A stretch of 64,000 nucleotides of DNA from Symsagittifera roscoffensis (lineage: Eukaryota > Xenacoelomorpha > Acoela > Convolutidae), in the NCBI RefSeq assembly GCF_963678635.1, contig NC_087065.1, positions 31,314,252-31,378,251 of the forward strand, written 5' to 3'. The notes under the pieces were generated by a model. That model had not been told where the DNA came from. It made no database searches and saw only the letters and a program-made list of their open reading frames with translations. This document shows, piece after piece, positions 52,276 through 64,000 of this stretch. Position 1 is the first letter of the stretch, and each line of letters begins with the position of its first letter. A program made the translations under genes and the position numbers.

Positions 52276-52707
52276 TTAAAATTAATAATCTTTGCACCTC
52301 TGGATCATTTTGAACTTTCATTTTTCAAAATAACATGCTGACAAACACGCAACAATTCTAGTTCAGATTCAGCCAATAGGATTCACTTAAGTCCGTCACC
52401 TTCTATATCTCTAACACCAACTTATTAGCCGAATAATTTTAAACTCCAGGCATATCTATAACTATAACTTTACAACCTCCAGGTCAAAAATAAGCAACCC
52501 GCTTAAAATTGACAACTAAAATAAATACCACCATAATATCACAACCCTGCCCTATCTAATAACGCAAAGATCAAAATATTTTCCCAACTCAGACCTCAAA
52601 AACCCTCCAACCAAAAATGGTAAATTAGCCTAAAGTAAAAAACGACCATATTCATTTGGCCTTTAGTACAAATATCTAAACAAAACCCAGATCACCCAAA
52701 AAATAAA
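52276..52707 (+). other. Gap after gag-pol, copy 2
   Basis: It is collinear with 16137-16583, with the same ACTATAACTTTACAACCTCC stretch. No gene is seen. Confidence 0.4.
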
Positions 52708-52889
52708 AATAAAGCAAAGAAGACCCCTCAAACACCATAAAATTAGCCCCCAACAACTTTTCACAAAACTCAACCCACTTGTCAAAAAATCAATAAAAAA
52801 CTCGACCACACTTGAATCTCGCCTCGAACAACAAAAAATATTCAACAAAGAAATCATTTCTTTAAATGCTCTTCTCTCGATCAGTCAAT
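52708..52889 (+). other. Conserved stretch without ATG, copy 2
   Basis: PQQLFTKLNPLVKK ... STTLESRLEQQKIF continues to SLNALLSISQYL and a stop, so it is longer than in copy 1. Confidence 0.4.
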
Positions 52890-53330
52890 ATCTTTAAAAA
52901 TACAATTTTCAATTTAAGTATACAATCTTAATACAATCTTTATTTATAAATTTTCATAAACTTTTTCATACTACTCAAACTTTTATTCATATTTCTATTT
53001 GATACTTTTGAAGCTTTTATAATCAATTTAATAACTTTTTGCAACATTTTTTTAATATTCTACTCCCTATTTGAAATCTATCTCCAACTTTCCCAAATCA
53101 TTGACCATATTCACAGGTACGATAATCCAAAGTCTATTTAAATGATACGAACAAATTTTAGTAGAACTGATATTTTTTTACCATTTGTAATTTTCATAAC
53201 ATTTTTATCATCCCTAGTATTGACAATGTGCAAATGTATAAAAAAAGCAATAATCAAATTCGCTTTAGCAACAATCCTTCTAAATCTTTTCATTGAAGAA
53301 TACTACAATAAACATAAATTTTTCCACTAG
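52870..53330 (+). pseudogene. Membrane-protein gene, copy 2, with 45-nt intron 53117-53161
   Basis: The start region is diverged and has stops. The later part of exon 1 (FLFDTFEAFIINLITFCNIF) and all of exon 2 (62-codon frame at 53142-53330) are well conserved. Donor CACAG|GTACGA and acceptor TTTTAG|T keep the same phase as in copy 1. Confidence 0.55.
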
Positions 53331-53341
53331 AAAAATCAATC

Positions 53342-54467
53342 AGAATACCTTCAAAAATTGCTAACCAACAATCGCAAAATCAGTCTTCACCGACATCATC
53401 CCAAGAAAATCCGACAATACCTACTACTACCCAAAACCCCCAAATATCCACACGAAGTTCTTTCCAAGATAATCCATACACGTTTGGAGAACGACACGCT
53501 CGCTTATCCGAACCATTAGAAACAGTTAAGCGACAGGCACCCCTAAATGAACCAACATATAACTTGTACCCCACATTACCACAGGAATTAAGTAGAATAA
53601 GAAACATTAGTCAAACCAAAATACAGTTGAAATAGACTGACAAATTATACATCCACGACGAAACAGAAGTTTTCAAACCCCCAGAGTTCATTTTGATATA
53701 CCCCAATCACCAACACCAACTACTTCAGAAAACCCAAATAGTACATTACCAGAAATTCCCCCACTCCTTTCACAACGTAGCACCTCAAGTATACCCTCAG
53801 ATTACTTAGGTTCAACACCAACATCTGAACAAATACGTGAAAATCCCTTTAACCCCCCAATCCAACACGACTACCATATTGGGCAACGCACTCATATACA
53901 CAAGGTTAACCAAATTTCGTAAACGACCCAATAGACATTTCTACGGATACAACAACATCATCATCACTACCAGAAACATTATCACTACCGTCAACACCAT
54001 CATTAAGCCAGATTTCACCGACGCTTTTCCCTTTAAATTTTCCAATTAACCTCGACGCTAGATATCGAGAACAATCATCAACAAATATCCCTTCACGATT
54101 AGATTGGAATACATTCGTAGCACCCCCACCATTATTTGGACAACATCAAGATAGTAACCGACTCCACAGTTGGGGACTCAATAGACTACAATATCGACAA
54201 GATATCCACGAAGATATTCGTGAACATAATATTCAAAGACTTCAACAAAATAGTCTCCAATTGAAATTCGAAATCACGATCAAACTTATTTATATTGTTC
54301 AATATCCTTACCCATTAAATCCACCAAATATAACAGCTCAATCGCTACCAACACCATTTATAACAACTGAAGTAATATATAAATACGATCGATATACCAA
54401 AAACACAATTGGTTATATAACATTTTATAACCCATACTCAGGATTATCATACACATGTATATTCTAA
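53342..54467 (+). pseudogene. ORF E, copy 2 (no ATG, broken)
   Basis: It is homologous to 17161-18294, including SSPTSSQ at the start and GLSYTCIF at the end, with an in-frame TAG near 53635 and frame changes near 53860-53915. It overlaps the env ATG (54455) as in copy 1. Confidence 0.6.
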
Positions 54468-57047
54468 AAATATTAACATTTCAACAGATCTTTTTTCTAA
54501 TATTTTCCGACCAGAACACAAATCCTTCTCCTCGCACAGGACCCCAGGATTTATTAGTAACACACTACGATTGTGAAGAAAACGAACAAAAAACACTTCA
54601 CAAATATGCAATAGATCAAGTATCACAATGCGAAACAGAACCACAAGCTATAGAAACTACAAAACAAATGTAATAGCAACAATGTATTCAAAAGCCCGAT
54701 CAACAACAGTCACAGGATATAAATTTACAGCAACATTTTCCGAAAAGAAAGTACACTGTTCTCAAATTTCAAATGGAAATAAAAACCGACTTGATCACGA
54801 ATCATTCTATCAAAGTAAAATAGAACGACTTTTACATCTATATCCCGATGATTGTAAAAACGAACTACTCAGACTAAACATCACAAGAAATAAAAACACA
54901 GACAGAAAAATAGTAAATTTTCAAGTCTTTGCCGATTCTGTACATCAAGCAGAACTTGAACGATATCAAGGACATATAAAACTAGACGAAAAATACCCAT
55001 ACAACGGCGCACACGGAAGATTAATTTATGACATACACGATAAACACTGGATACCACACATTGGATTAAATAAACACTCAAACTGCAAAGCAGACACAAA
55101 AAATAAAGGATATCAAGAAATAATGTTTTTTGATTGGAAAATACACCTTGAAAAATTACAACTCACACGAGATTTATCAGATAACACAATGATCTATCAA
55201 AGAATTAGATTACCTTGCAAAAATGATCAAGGTCATTGTGACCCTACAACACGGACACAAGCAACAATTGTTTGGTTTCCCGAAGATACATGCACAACAT
55301 TTCAAGTAGCAAAAATACACGCTCGAATGATAAAATTTCATGAAAAATATTTTATAGAATCAATTCCATACGAACAAGTAAACCCATCTCGAAAACAAAG
55401 TAATGATTTCAGAAATATTCATGATATAGAAAATAAATTAACACGTTTCCAAATATATCAAGAAACAGAAATTGCATGCAAATACAGAAACCCACTTCAT
55501 AAAACACAATAAAAGGTTTCGACATGACCACTGGAAAAATAAATTTTGACCCTTATGCTACAAGTCATCCTCTAAATGAAGGAACATCATACATACCATT
55601 AAACTTTCAAAAAAAGCACAGGTCAACCTGGTGCAAAACTAAAGCCTCATGACAGTAGAAGTACACGTTTACAAGAACTATCACTGATGAATAACACCTA
55701 CTTCGGTAACATCCATTATGATATTCACTTAGATAAGAAGTTAGACTACACAATTAATCGAATTTTTCAAGAAATGTCACTCTCCGAACTAGAAACAATT
55801 CACCAATTATGCGAGTTGGAAAGGATACAAATCCTACAATCACTCGCACTAGCAGTATTAAAAATACCCTACGCAGGATACTTATTATCAGGAAATAGAT
55901 CAATTTTTCTAGACTACGAAGGAAATATTTTATGGTTTTATACTTGTACCAAAAAATTATCACCACTATATGTTTTTGAAAATAAACGTTGTTATAAAAG
56001 AATCCCTATATTCTATAAAAATAAAGTACATTTTGTTGACACACTTTCAAGACGAACATATTTTTGGGATACCGCAGTCCCATGTGGATCAGAAAATAGC
56101 CACAATGTAGTACAGTTGAATCCTGATGAAGATAAATACTATCTCCTTACTCCATACCTTATGTTAATGCAACCACTCAAAAAAATTTCACCCGAAAGCA
56201 TCAGAGCTTTTGCTCGTAATCCAAATATTGATATTCAATCAATTGGATTATATTCTAAATCAGATATCCAACATCACATTAGAACACAACAATTTCAAGA
56301 ATTATTAACACAAATGAACACTATACAGGGACAGTCAATTGATCAAAATTCAAGAAAACTTGCCGAAACCGCAGGATGTGCTGATATTTATACACAAGAT
56401 TATAGCGGATATTTTAAAGACATTAAAGACTATATATATTTAAACGGTGAAAAATACAGACGACAAGATGTTTCATCAATCAATATTTTCAGTTTTGTCA
56501 CCCTAAAAAATGAAATTCTAGCTTTTCTAGGATGGCCCTGTTACATCTTAGAAAATTTAACTATCTTATACGCAATGTTTAACTTTATAGGATTTCTTTT
56601 CTCGCTTTTAAAAGAAATCTATAACACATGCGCTATACACACACAAATAAACAGACAAGCAAGTGTAGCACGCATACTGTTTGCAGGATTTTTTGGAATT
56701 TTTTCATCATCAATAATAAAGATACTTTTAGACGCACAAACAAAAGAATATATAACACGAAAATATCCACAAGACAGAACACTTATGACGAAGAACATAA
56801 TAATATAGAAATAACAGCTACCGCACCACAGTTGCCACCCCTACCACAAAACCATCCATTAGCATTAGTCCCACGTAATTTCCGAAATCTAGCAATCACA
56901 AATAACCCAAATTCTAGACCAAATATACCACAGAGTCCCATCCAACATATAATGACACATCATTCACAAAATGATAATACATACGAACAAATTATAGAAC
57001 AACCCCACACCACCACTTTTCAGTCTCAAAATAATCATTTTTTTTAG
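54455..57047 (+). pseudogene. Envelope-like gene, broken
   Basis: The signal peptide and ectodomain start at 54455. Frame breaks lie near 54660, 55510 (with a short deletion) and 56780. The longest pieces are 54628-55512 and 55687-56808. Cys positions, the membrane helices (56560-56720) and much of the tail match copy 1, but the PTAP of copy 1 reads ATAP here. Confidence 0.85.
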
Positions 57048-57053
57048 CCCACA

Positions 57054-57829
57054 ATGAGCCGACAACTTGGAGCCCTACACCGCTCAAATTCCCACCCAGC
57101 CAACCTCCAAACTCCAATCCCAATAATCCCACTTTTTGCTTTCCCACCACCCGATTTTCCGATTATTAATATATCATCAGGCACGAATTCTGATACTAAC
57201 TCAGACATTTCAGTTTTATACTCTACCTCACAACTTAATTATCCTAATATAGAAACCCCTGACGAATTTGCAGACTCCGAACCATCTCCATCAAATAATA
57301 CTCAGACCAACTCCTCAGTTTTTTCAAAACCCCCTTTTCAACCAATCCCATCAAATAATTCACTCCCATCCGTTTCCACTCCTTCTTATGCTTTGCAAGT
57401 GACCCCAACCTACTCTCCACTTCACTCCGACCGATCATATAATAATTCTCCAGATACCCCCCAATTTTCCCAGGAACTCGATAACTTTATTACCTTACAA
57501 CAACAGTTAATAAACCCTAACACCCTCACAATACATCAATTGTCATCCACAAAAGAATCCTCAAACCCACTTTTTCCCTACACCCTCCTCAGCTTACACT
57601 GCATCATTAGCAAATCATCCACATCCACCGAAACACCTAGTAGCACTAACCGAGCTTATCGCACTTTTAAAAGAAAATTCACGAATCACCCATTCCCGAC
57701 CAAACCCGGAATAGCCTGCGAATATATTAATCACCCGCAACACACCAACAAGAAAAAATTTTCTAGCAATCACCTTACCTTCATTTCCACAATATACATT
57801 AAACACACCTAACGGTACTAATGACACAC
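57054..57829 (+). pseudogene. ORF F, copy 2
   Basis: It is open from ATG 57054 to 57812, rich in Pro/Ser/Thr like copy 1. One extra base near 57755 shifts the frame; without that shift the reading continues directly into ORF G, showing that F and G were one gene. Confidence 0.6.
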
Positions 57830-58867
57830 GTAGTTTTGTAGATGAACATGTTTTAATGCCAACACTTCTTCATTGGACAGCTTATTATCATTTTACAAAC
57901 CCTCTTTGCCTACCACTAACTAATACTCATGACAACATAAAAATGAACAAAGACATGTTATATAGACTCACTACAACACACATATAGACAATTTACTTAC
58001 GTTGGATATAAAAAATTACTAAAAACATTCACTGCACCCCGAGCTAACGAAATAACAATAGAATATTACGACCATAATATCATCCGACCTAATCAAGACC
58101 AATTTTTAGATGAAGACCGCTTCGCTAACCCACAACTAACAGAAAAATTTTTCATCAAAACGTCATATATATTCACACTTAATATTTTTGATAGAAAATA
58201 TGATCACATCATTTCTCAAGCACTAGCTGATATTCAAGCTTACGAAAGTTTCCATGACAAATTTTAGTTATTTTCACTAACTCTTCACTTTCTTTCACCA
58301 CATGAACGCGATTTGCACTGCTCCCACAATATTATGTTACGCACTAAACAAACCCACACATATACATACTATCGTTTCATCCAAAATCATTTTGATTTGC
58401 ATACCCCATCAAGACAACCACACCATCGTTTTCAGTTTCTTAACTCAAAATACACATCACCATTTTTCCTTAATTTTACATATTGCATCAAAGATATTAA
58501 CCTCTACGGCATCCTCCGCAACTATGACCCAGTAACACAAATGTATATATTTTGTCCCATCACGAAGACCTTTAATGCAGAAGAATCCAGACCCTTCCTT
58601 ATCCCGCATGAATTTATCCAGCCTATAGAAATAACAATATTAGAATTCATTCACAATACTAAATATAATGACAAAATATATAACCTCATTCAAAACACAG
58701 CTTACGAGTTTGCAGTAGGCACCGAAGAACTAAAAACCATTAAAGCACTTCAATTACTCTGGCCACTGCTCCAAACTAAAAACATCATTCGCATACTAAC
58801 CAAATTACTAACAACATCAGATATGTTACACGACATCTTCCCCCATGGCTTTTTCCCAGACGATTAA
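57830..58867 (+). pseudogene. ORF G, copy 2
   Basis: It is homologous to 21661-22701, with stops near 57985 and 58265. The last 184 codons (58313-58867) are open and very similar (FNAEESRPFLIPHEF, KALQLLWPLLQTKNIIRIL). Confidence 0.65.
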
Positions 58868-58870
58868 CAG

Positions 58871-58953
58871 GTAAGTATAATTTTAAATACTCTTCAATAA
58901 TAAATATAAATTAGTACTAACCATTTTTATTAATGTTTCATTTATATTTCTAG
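58871..58953 (+). other. Predicted 3' intron, copy 2
   Basis: CAG|GTAAGT sits 3 bases after the ORF G stop, TACTAAC is at 58915-58921, and the acceptor TATTTCTAG ends at 58953. Confidence 0.6.
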
Positions 58954-60445
58954 TCTTCATACCACGATCACCTACAAAAACAGAAAAGAAAAAGAAAAAT
59001 ACAAACTTGTTACAATTCTTTTAAAATTAATTAATTTCTTGCACTAAATAATGTAATAAAATTTATACCAAATGTAGTAAATTAATCTATAAATTATTTC
59101 CCCATGAAGCAGTAAAATTAAATACGATGAAAATTTATAGTTTTAAATTTCCCCCAAAAGCAGTAAAATTCAAATTCTATGCAAGAAATTGATAAAATGA
59201 GAAAGCAGTACTAACCTTTTGATATTTTCATTCACTCGCACAAGAATTCTATCCAAAATCGCACAGCTCGCCCACAAAGAATTGTTTAAATATTGATTTT
59301 AAGTTTCAAGCTTTCACACTCAACACACGATAACAAGTTTCAAACTTTCCTTTAACCCGGTTGGAAAGGAATTACATACTAAACCAAACTAACCAACGCA
59401 GCTTACTAAACACCACAAGTAATAAAATAACAGCATGACTAAGAAAAGAAAACCAACGGTACCCAAACCGGATTAACCTAGTTTAAAACTGGATAATTTA
59501 TTCTTTTGCAGACAGAAATAATAAAACACAAAAAAGTCGCAAGACAAACCCATACCAAAAACAATTTGATTTTTGAAAAAAGGACACGACCAAAGTAACA
59601 TAAGAAAAGACCAACATAAACCCAACATAAAACGTTATCACATAACAGGACCTCTCAAAAAAACAGCACGAAATCATACTCCCACTCCTGGCCTAACCCA
59701 CCAGAGAGGATGTCCTGAGCATGCTCTATAGCCGGCCTAACCCACCGCGCTACATCCACGCTTTGTGACCACACTTCTATTTTTAATAAGAGGTACACAA
59801 GGGTGAGTAACCCTTCAAAATAATCAAACTAAAACAAAACGCTTTTGTGAAAACGATTAACTAAAATCATGATTAAAAAAATTGGATTAACATAATTTTA
59901 TAAACTGTTAATTATACTTTGCAGAGTATAGATCAATACACAACAACAAAGACGAACATCCAAAGACTAGATGATGCCATCACACTCGAACAAAAGAATG
60001 GCTAAGCACAACCGATATGCCGTCCACAATCACAACTCAAAGGATTTAGAGTACGACTTGATTTCGCAGAAAAGGACTTCATTGAACTAGACCAATGACC
60101 ACCTTGATGTTCAAGTATACGTACAGATCCGAGTTACGAGGCATCCCTTCCACACACGATCTTCACGCCATTCCCAGACGAGGTTGAACACAAAACAAGT
60201 TCTCTACATAATACAGAAAAACCCGTCATAGCAAATCATTTTGAAATCAGATTGATTTCATTGGGGATCACAGTCGTTGTCAAAAGACGATGCAACGATT
60301 GTATGTCCCTAACTCCAGCGTCCTGGAACTTCTTCAACAAGAGGAACCGGACAAAAATATGATGTTCGCCAAATACCAACGTTCATCATCCATCCTTCAA
60401 ATTGCAGAAAGATAATTCTAAAAAACTCTGTAAAACCCGGATGGG
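58954..60445 (+). other. 3' non-coding tail, copy 2
   Basis: It is collinear with 22784-24318, with CAGTAAA motifs, a second TACTAAC (59209-59215) and the GC-rich block at 59679-59770. No gene is seen. Confidence 0.6.
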
Positions 60446-60843
60446 TGGAACCTGATCTAAACTACATTTTACAATTGGATAAATTGGATATTTACCACTG
60501 TAAAATATTTAATTTTAACCAATCATAATCCATCTAACTAACAACCCACTTATTTGTAAGTGCTGAAATTACTTGTAATTTCAGCACCAGAGAGATTTGA
60601 ATTTCTTTTAGAAATTAGTTGCCTCTCCGAGAGAACTTCAGCAGCCGCAATAAACCAGTATACTCTAGATCTATTGAGCCTAGCAGAGACTAGATAAACA
60701 CCCCGAGACTAGTAAGTATAAGAGTAAGATTAGGATCGGTATTAGACTAAGAAGTTGCACGAATCTATCCGGCCGAAAATAAGATCAGACGGTGTACCCT
60801 ATCCGAAATTACTCTATGAGTTAACCACAAAGGTTCTAACTCG
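60446..60843 (+). repeat. 3' LTR of retroelement 2
   Basis: It is 398 bp, with a short deletion where the 5' LTR reads GATAGCGTGACGAGCAGACGG. It is followed by the GTAG target duplication. Confidence 0.93.
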
Positions 60844-61090
60844 GTAGATCCGCCTCGTTCCTCTACAGCCAATTCCGTTCAATATAAAGCTTTGTTTTAC
60901 CCTGCAAGATAGTCATGTATTAACTGAGGTTGAAGCAGCTGAAGTTTCAATTGAACAGTTGTTTTAAGTTGAGAAATGCATCTGATCTGAGATGTTGCTT
61001 ATATGACTTTGGTGACTGGCGTCTTGCTTGAACGCCTGTAGTTTTTTTACAGAAAACAAATTGACACTCAAAACCAGCAGTCAACTGTTT
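60844..61090 (+). repeat. Right flank of retroelement 2, local-repeat remainder
   Basis: ATCCGCCTCGTTCCTCTACAGCC ... TGTATTAACTGAGG continues the interrupted unit and parallels the right flank of retroelement 1. Confidence 0.6.
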
Positions 61091-62640
61091 TACTTGGCAT
61101 GTTTTTCTTAGACAGTTTTTGTTTTTACATTACGAGGCGAAACTGTGCACTGCATGGGCGCACAATCCTGTGTCTGTATGTTCCTAATTTCCCGAGACAA
61201 GTCTTTAAACATGTTCCAAAATGTAAGTGGATTCCATTTACAAAATTTCCGTTGATTCAGTCTAAAAATAACTGTTATGAAAATTTTATCGGCACATTAG
61301 TTTTGTTGCGGATTCCGCAAAGAGTGAATATGGGTAGTCGTTCCAGAGTTTGTCCGTGGAATACAAAACAGCGAAGAAGATGAAAGAAAAATACCAAAAT
61401 TGCGGATTCTGCTACCAAATCGATTTTGGCCTGTTGCGGACTCCGCTTACAATTCACGAAATTGACAGTTTGACCTCGTAATGCAAGACAAAATCAGGAC
61501 AAATATATGAAAATTTCACAAGATCGTTTTTTTTCGGCGTTTAAAGAATGTGTTAATCTTCACTTAACCTCAAAACTGGAACGGTTCTTTTTGGGAAACT
61601 GAACAAATTCAAAATATGGGTCAAAATCAGTTTCCATGGCCATAGATGTTTTATTAAGTAAAATTAAGAGCACTTGTGCGAAAAAAAATCGCTTTCGGTT
61701 TAATGGTTCACGTTTTACTGGTCGATTTAAACCGTTTTGAGTGAAAAACTGTAGCTCTTTAAAAGTGGGAACGTAGCGGTTTTTGCAGAAAAAAAATTCG
61801 TATAACTGTTTTTTCAATTGCGCCCTTGATTTGCACGGAAAGTTTCGAATAAGTAAAAAAAAACAGGCAAGTTCTTAAAAAGTTATTTACGCTGGTCATA
61901 TTTTTTCCTTGAAAAATTATGTTGTAGCTTTTTATTCAAAAAAATCTCCATCTTTTTTAATTGAACAATTCAATCACACATTTGAGGGGGTAGTTTTCGA
62001 AAAACTGAAAATCTTTCAAAACTGAGAAACAATCAAAACAAATGCAAACGGTTTATTATGAAGAGTTTCTCTTAAAATAAATTTTTTGATATTTTCCTCA
62101 ATTTCAAATATTCCAGAGTGGTTTTTAATTTGAAAAACAATCAAGAACTGAAAACAACCCCAATGGAAATTACTGAAGCTGTAGTAAACTGTTTGAAGTT
62201 TGAGTCACCTCTTTGAAGTTTGAGTTAAGAGTGGTACACAATCTGTTTGAAGTCTGGATCAAGGTTTAGAGGAAATCCAGTAGAAAAGTGAATGTTTTGA
62301 ATTGGGATTTAAAAACATAGTATTAATCATAATAATAAATTGTTTCCAAACGATTTCTAGTTACAAAGTTATTTATAAAAATTTATAAATACAAATTAGA
62401 ATCGTTTGGGACAACACAATGAGGCCAACAAGTCTCATTAAACGGAGAACAAAAAAAGTACTTAAACTCTTTGATCCAATGCAATGGACCTTCTACTGGT
62501 AACCATTTATTAAAAGTAAAATCTCTTTATTCGTACCTTTAAACCATTCTCTATATATATATAAAAATAATTTAGTTTTCTCAGGTAGTCTTTTCTACCC
62601 ATAACTTAGAAACCAACAGAAACAAGTTCTACTTATTGAC
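61091..62640. other. AT-rich intergenic stretch, no feature recognised
   Basis: The short ORFs on both strands lack motifs, start context or conservation clues. A GCGGA(T/C)TCCGC palindrome-like motif recurs at 61308-61320 and 61436-61447. Confidence 0.35.
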
Positions 62641-62652
62641 CAATAAAAAGTC

Positions 62653-64000
62653 TCAAAGCATGCCCAGTAAAATCGTATTTCCTAGAATGTAATTATCCAA
62701 AAATTTATGATTAAAACTAGTTAATTGAAACCGAGAAGCCCCTTTCAAGAAATTGACCCAAGTGGGAAAAAAATTTATTACAAAGTTGAACATTTTTCTA
62801 ATTTTAGGTGTAATCGACCCTCTGTTGAGTTTATTTCTGTTTATAGCTAACTTTTGATTTGTTTTTCGCTTTGAAAATATCACATTCAACTCTTATTCAG
62901 TTATAGAATATCTCAAAGTTTCAACTTGGCACTTTTTTCGAATAATTTTTCTGGTTAATTTCAGAATTTTATAAGCAAAAAAGTCTCTTACGGTATATAT
63001 TTTATTATCATGCATTATTTCAGTGATTGAGTCCATCCTGTGTTCATAAAAATTTATTCTGATAAGCCTTCTGATTTTCATTTCCAGTTCTAACACTTTG
63101 GTTTTGTCGGTATTTGTATAAACTAAAACTCCATATTGGATGATTGGTTGCACGTAACTTTTATACGCAAATATTAATTGCCGTCCAGTTAGAAAATTTC
63201 TTAATTGAAAAAACACTCCACAGAATTGTAAAATTTTATTTTTTACCTTATCAATATGCTGATGAAAATTCAATTCACAGTCAAGGAGAATTCCAAGATA
63301 TTTAAAACATTCTACATCTTGTATTTGGGTGTCATTAGAAAAAAATATTTTACTGGTCGTTCTTCAGTTTTCGTGCTCCGACAGTATCTCATGGTCTTGG
63401 TTCTTTTGACATTCAGTGTCAATTTGTTCTTGTCTAGCCAATCGTTTACTTCAAGCAAAGCTGATCTATGTGCGAAAGCAATATAGTCTTTGTTGTTTGT
63501 GGGTTTCAGAACAGTGTCCTCAGCATACAAAAGTACACCTGTGTTTTTGTGGCTATTTGTAGATCATTTATGTATAACATGAACAAAAGTGGGCCAAGGA
63601 TAGATCCCTGAGGTACACTAAAAGATACCAGTGTTAGTTCGGTTTTAAAAGAGTTAGTTTCAATATACTGATAGCGATTGTCAAGTTAAGATTCCAAGAG
63701 ATTTAAGACAGGCCCTCTGAATTCCATTTGTTCCAATTTTATTCACAGATTAGAGTGATCAACTGTGTCAAAAGCCTTTGTTAGGTCTAAAAACTTATTC
63801 TGAACAGTTAGTTTTTTGTTCGATAGCGATGCTGAAACTTCTTCCAACAATGTAAGGATGGCGTCAACAGTGCTTCTATTTGATCTGAAGCCAAACTGAA
63901 TGTTTCGGATTATTTTAAACTTGTCTACTTATGATTGGGCTCGTTTAAAAATACTACGCTCAAAAATTTTGCCCAGAACTATATAATTCTCGCGTGGTTT
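62653..64000 (-). pseudogene. Non-LTR retrotransposon reverse transcriptase (CR1/Jockey-like), decayed, 5' end beyond the window
   Basis: Read from 64000 leftwards on the minus strand: FGFRSNRSTVDAI, then FLDLTKAFDTVDH, then VPQGSILGPLLFMLYINDL, then YAEDT (the YADD site, with Asp to Glu), then VNDWLDKNKLTLN, then a thumb/C-terminal part (FAYKSYVQPIIQYGVLVY; KRKTNQKLAI). At least four in-frame stops and a frame change (near 63290) kill it. The motif order is that of CR1/Jockey-type LINE ORF2. Its tail would lie near 62650. Confidence 0.8.

Larger units (their letters stand above)
41972..60843 (+). mobile_element. Retroelement 2: older, broken copy of the same family (18.9 kb)
   Basis: LTRs of 421 and 398 bp differ by about 14 substitutions and three indels by eye, and the target duplication is GTAG (41968-41971, 60844-60847). 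The last LTR base is G instead of the A of TG...CA. Gene order is identical to retroelement 1, but gag-pol, ORF B, ORF E, env, F and G all carry breaks. Only the 77-aa ORF A is fully open. Confidence 0.93.

Noticed and set aside
41968-60847. Single ancestral insertion duplicated together with the 36-kb block
   Set aside because: Target duplications differ (GTAT, GTAG) and the positions are 8 bp apart in the repeat unit.
61099-61817. ORFs of 60-94 codons on both strands
   Set aside because: Poor start context, no recognisable domain and overlapping each other on opposite strands.
1-64000. CRISPR array or bacterial operon
   Set aside because: Repeats are long, spacer-less and eukaryotic in type; introns, LTRs and a LINE exclude a bacterial context.

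Overview
The window is AT-rich animal DNA, most likely from an invertebrate. Evidence for this is an intronless RNase H1 gene of the metazoan type, short GT-AG introns (44-83 nt), a CR1/Jockey-like LINE, and decayed pieces that I recall as belonging to Polinton/Maverick-type elements. The species cannot be fixed from the sequence; the 44-nt intron with a TTTTCAG acceptor would fit a nematode but does not prove one.

The window is built as two paralogous blocks offset by about 36 kb. Block 1 (1-28600) holds Polinton-like remnants, an intact RNase H1 gene (4151-5101), a small TIR transposon with a 9-bp target duplication (5140-5600), a piece of a local repeat interrupted by retroelement 1 (5810-24726), a possible host exon on the minus strand (24944-25143), and a tandem array of about 632-bp units (25830-28590). 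Block 2 (28600-61060) holds a larger, partly near-identical array of the same Polinton-like remnants mixed with tRNA-Ser-like segments (29345-38800), a wrecked RNase H1 copy (40575-41215), the same local repeat, and retroelement 2 (41972-60843). The right edge (62653-64000, minus) is a decayed non-LTR retrotransposon.

The main discovery is the retroelement family. Copy 1 is 18.9 kb, with 408-bp LTRs (TG...CA) that look identical and a 4-bp target duplication GTAT. It encodes a single 2740-residue Gag-Pol of Ty3/gypsy type (CCHC knuckle, DSGA protease, YLDD reverse transcriptase, RNase H, HHCC + D-X59-D-X35-E integrase, GPY motif). It also carries a set of extra genes that ordinary Ty3/gypsy elements lack: a 77-aa ORF just after the primer site, a 155-aa very basic protein overlapping gag, a multi-membrane-segment protein that appears to be made through a conserved 44-45 nt intron, a 377-codon frame with no ATG, an 872-aa envelope-like glycoprotein, and a two-part unknown protein (259 + 336 aa, one reading frame in the ancestor). 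These are followed by a conserved 3' intron and 1.5 kb of non-coding DNA with a GC-rich structured block. Copy 2 (18.9 kb, TSD GTAG) is an older, multiply broken relative; comparing the two shows which parts are conserved.

The extra genes are arranged like those of a complex retrovirus: a small regulatory-looking pair before gag, then Gag-Pol, then membrane, envelope and accessory genes probably expressed from spliced or overlapping messages. The two copies lie in paralogous copies of the same repeat only about 8 bp apart but with different target duplications, which points to independent insertions with target preference.
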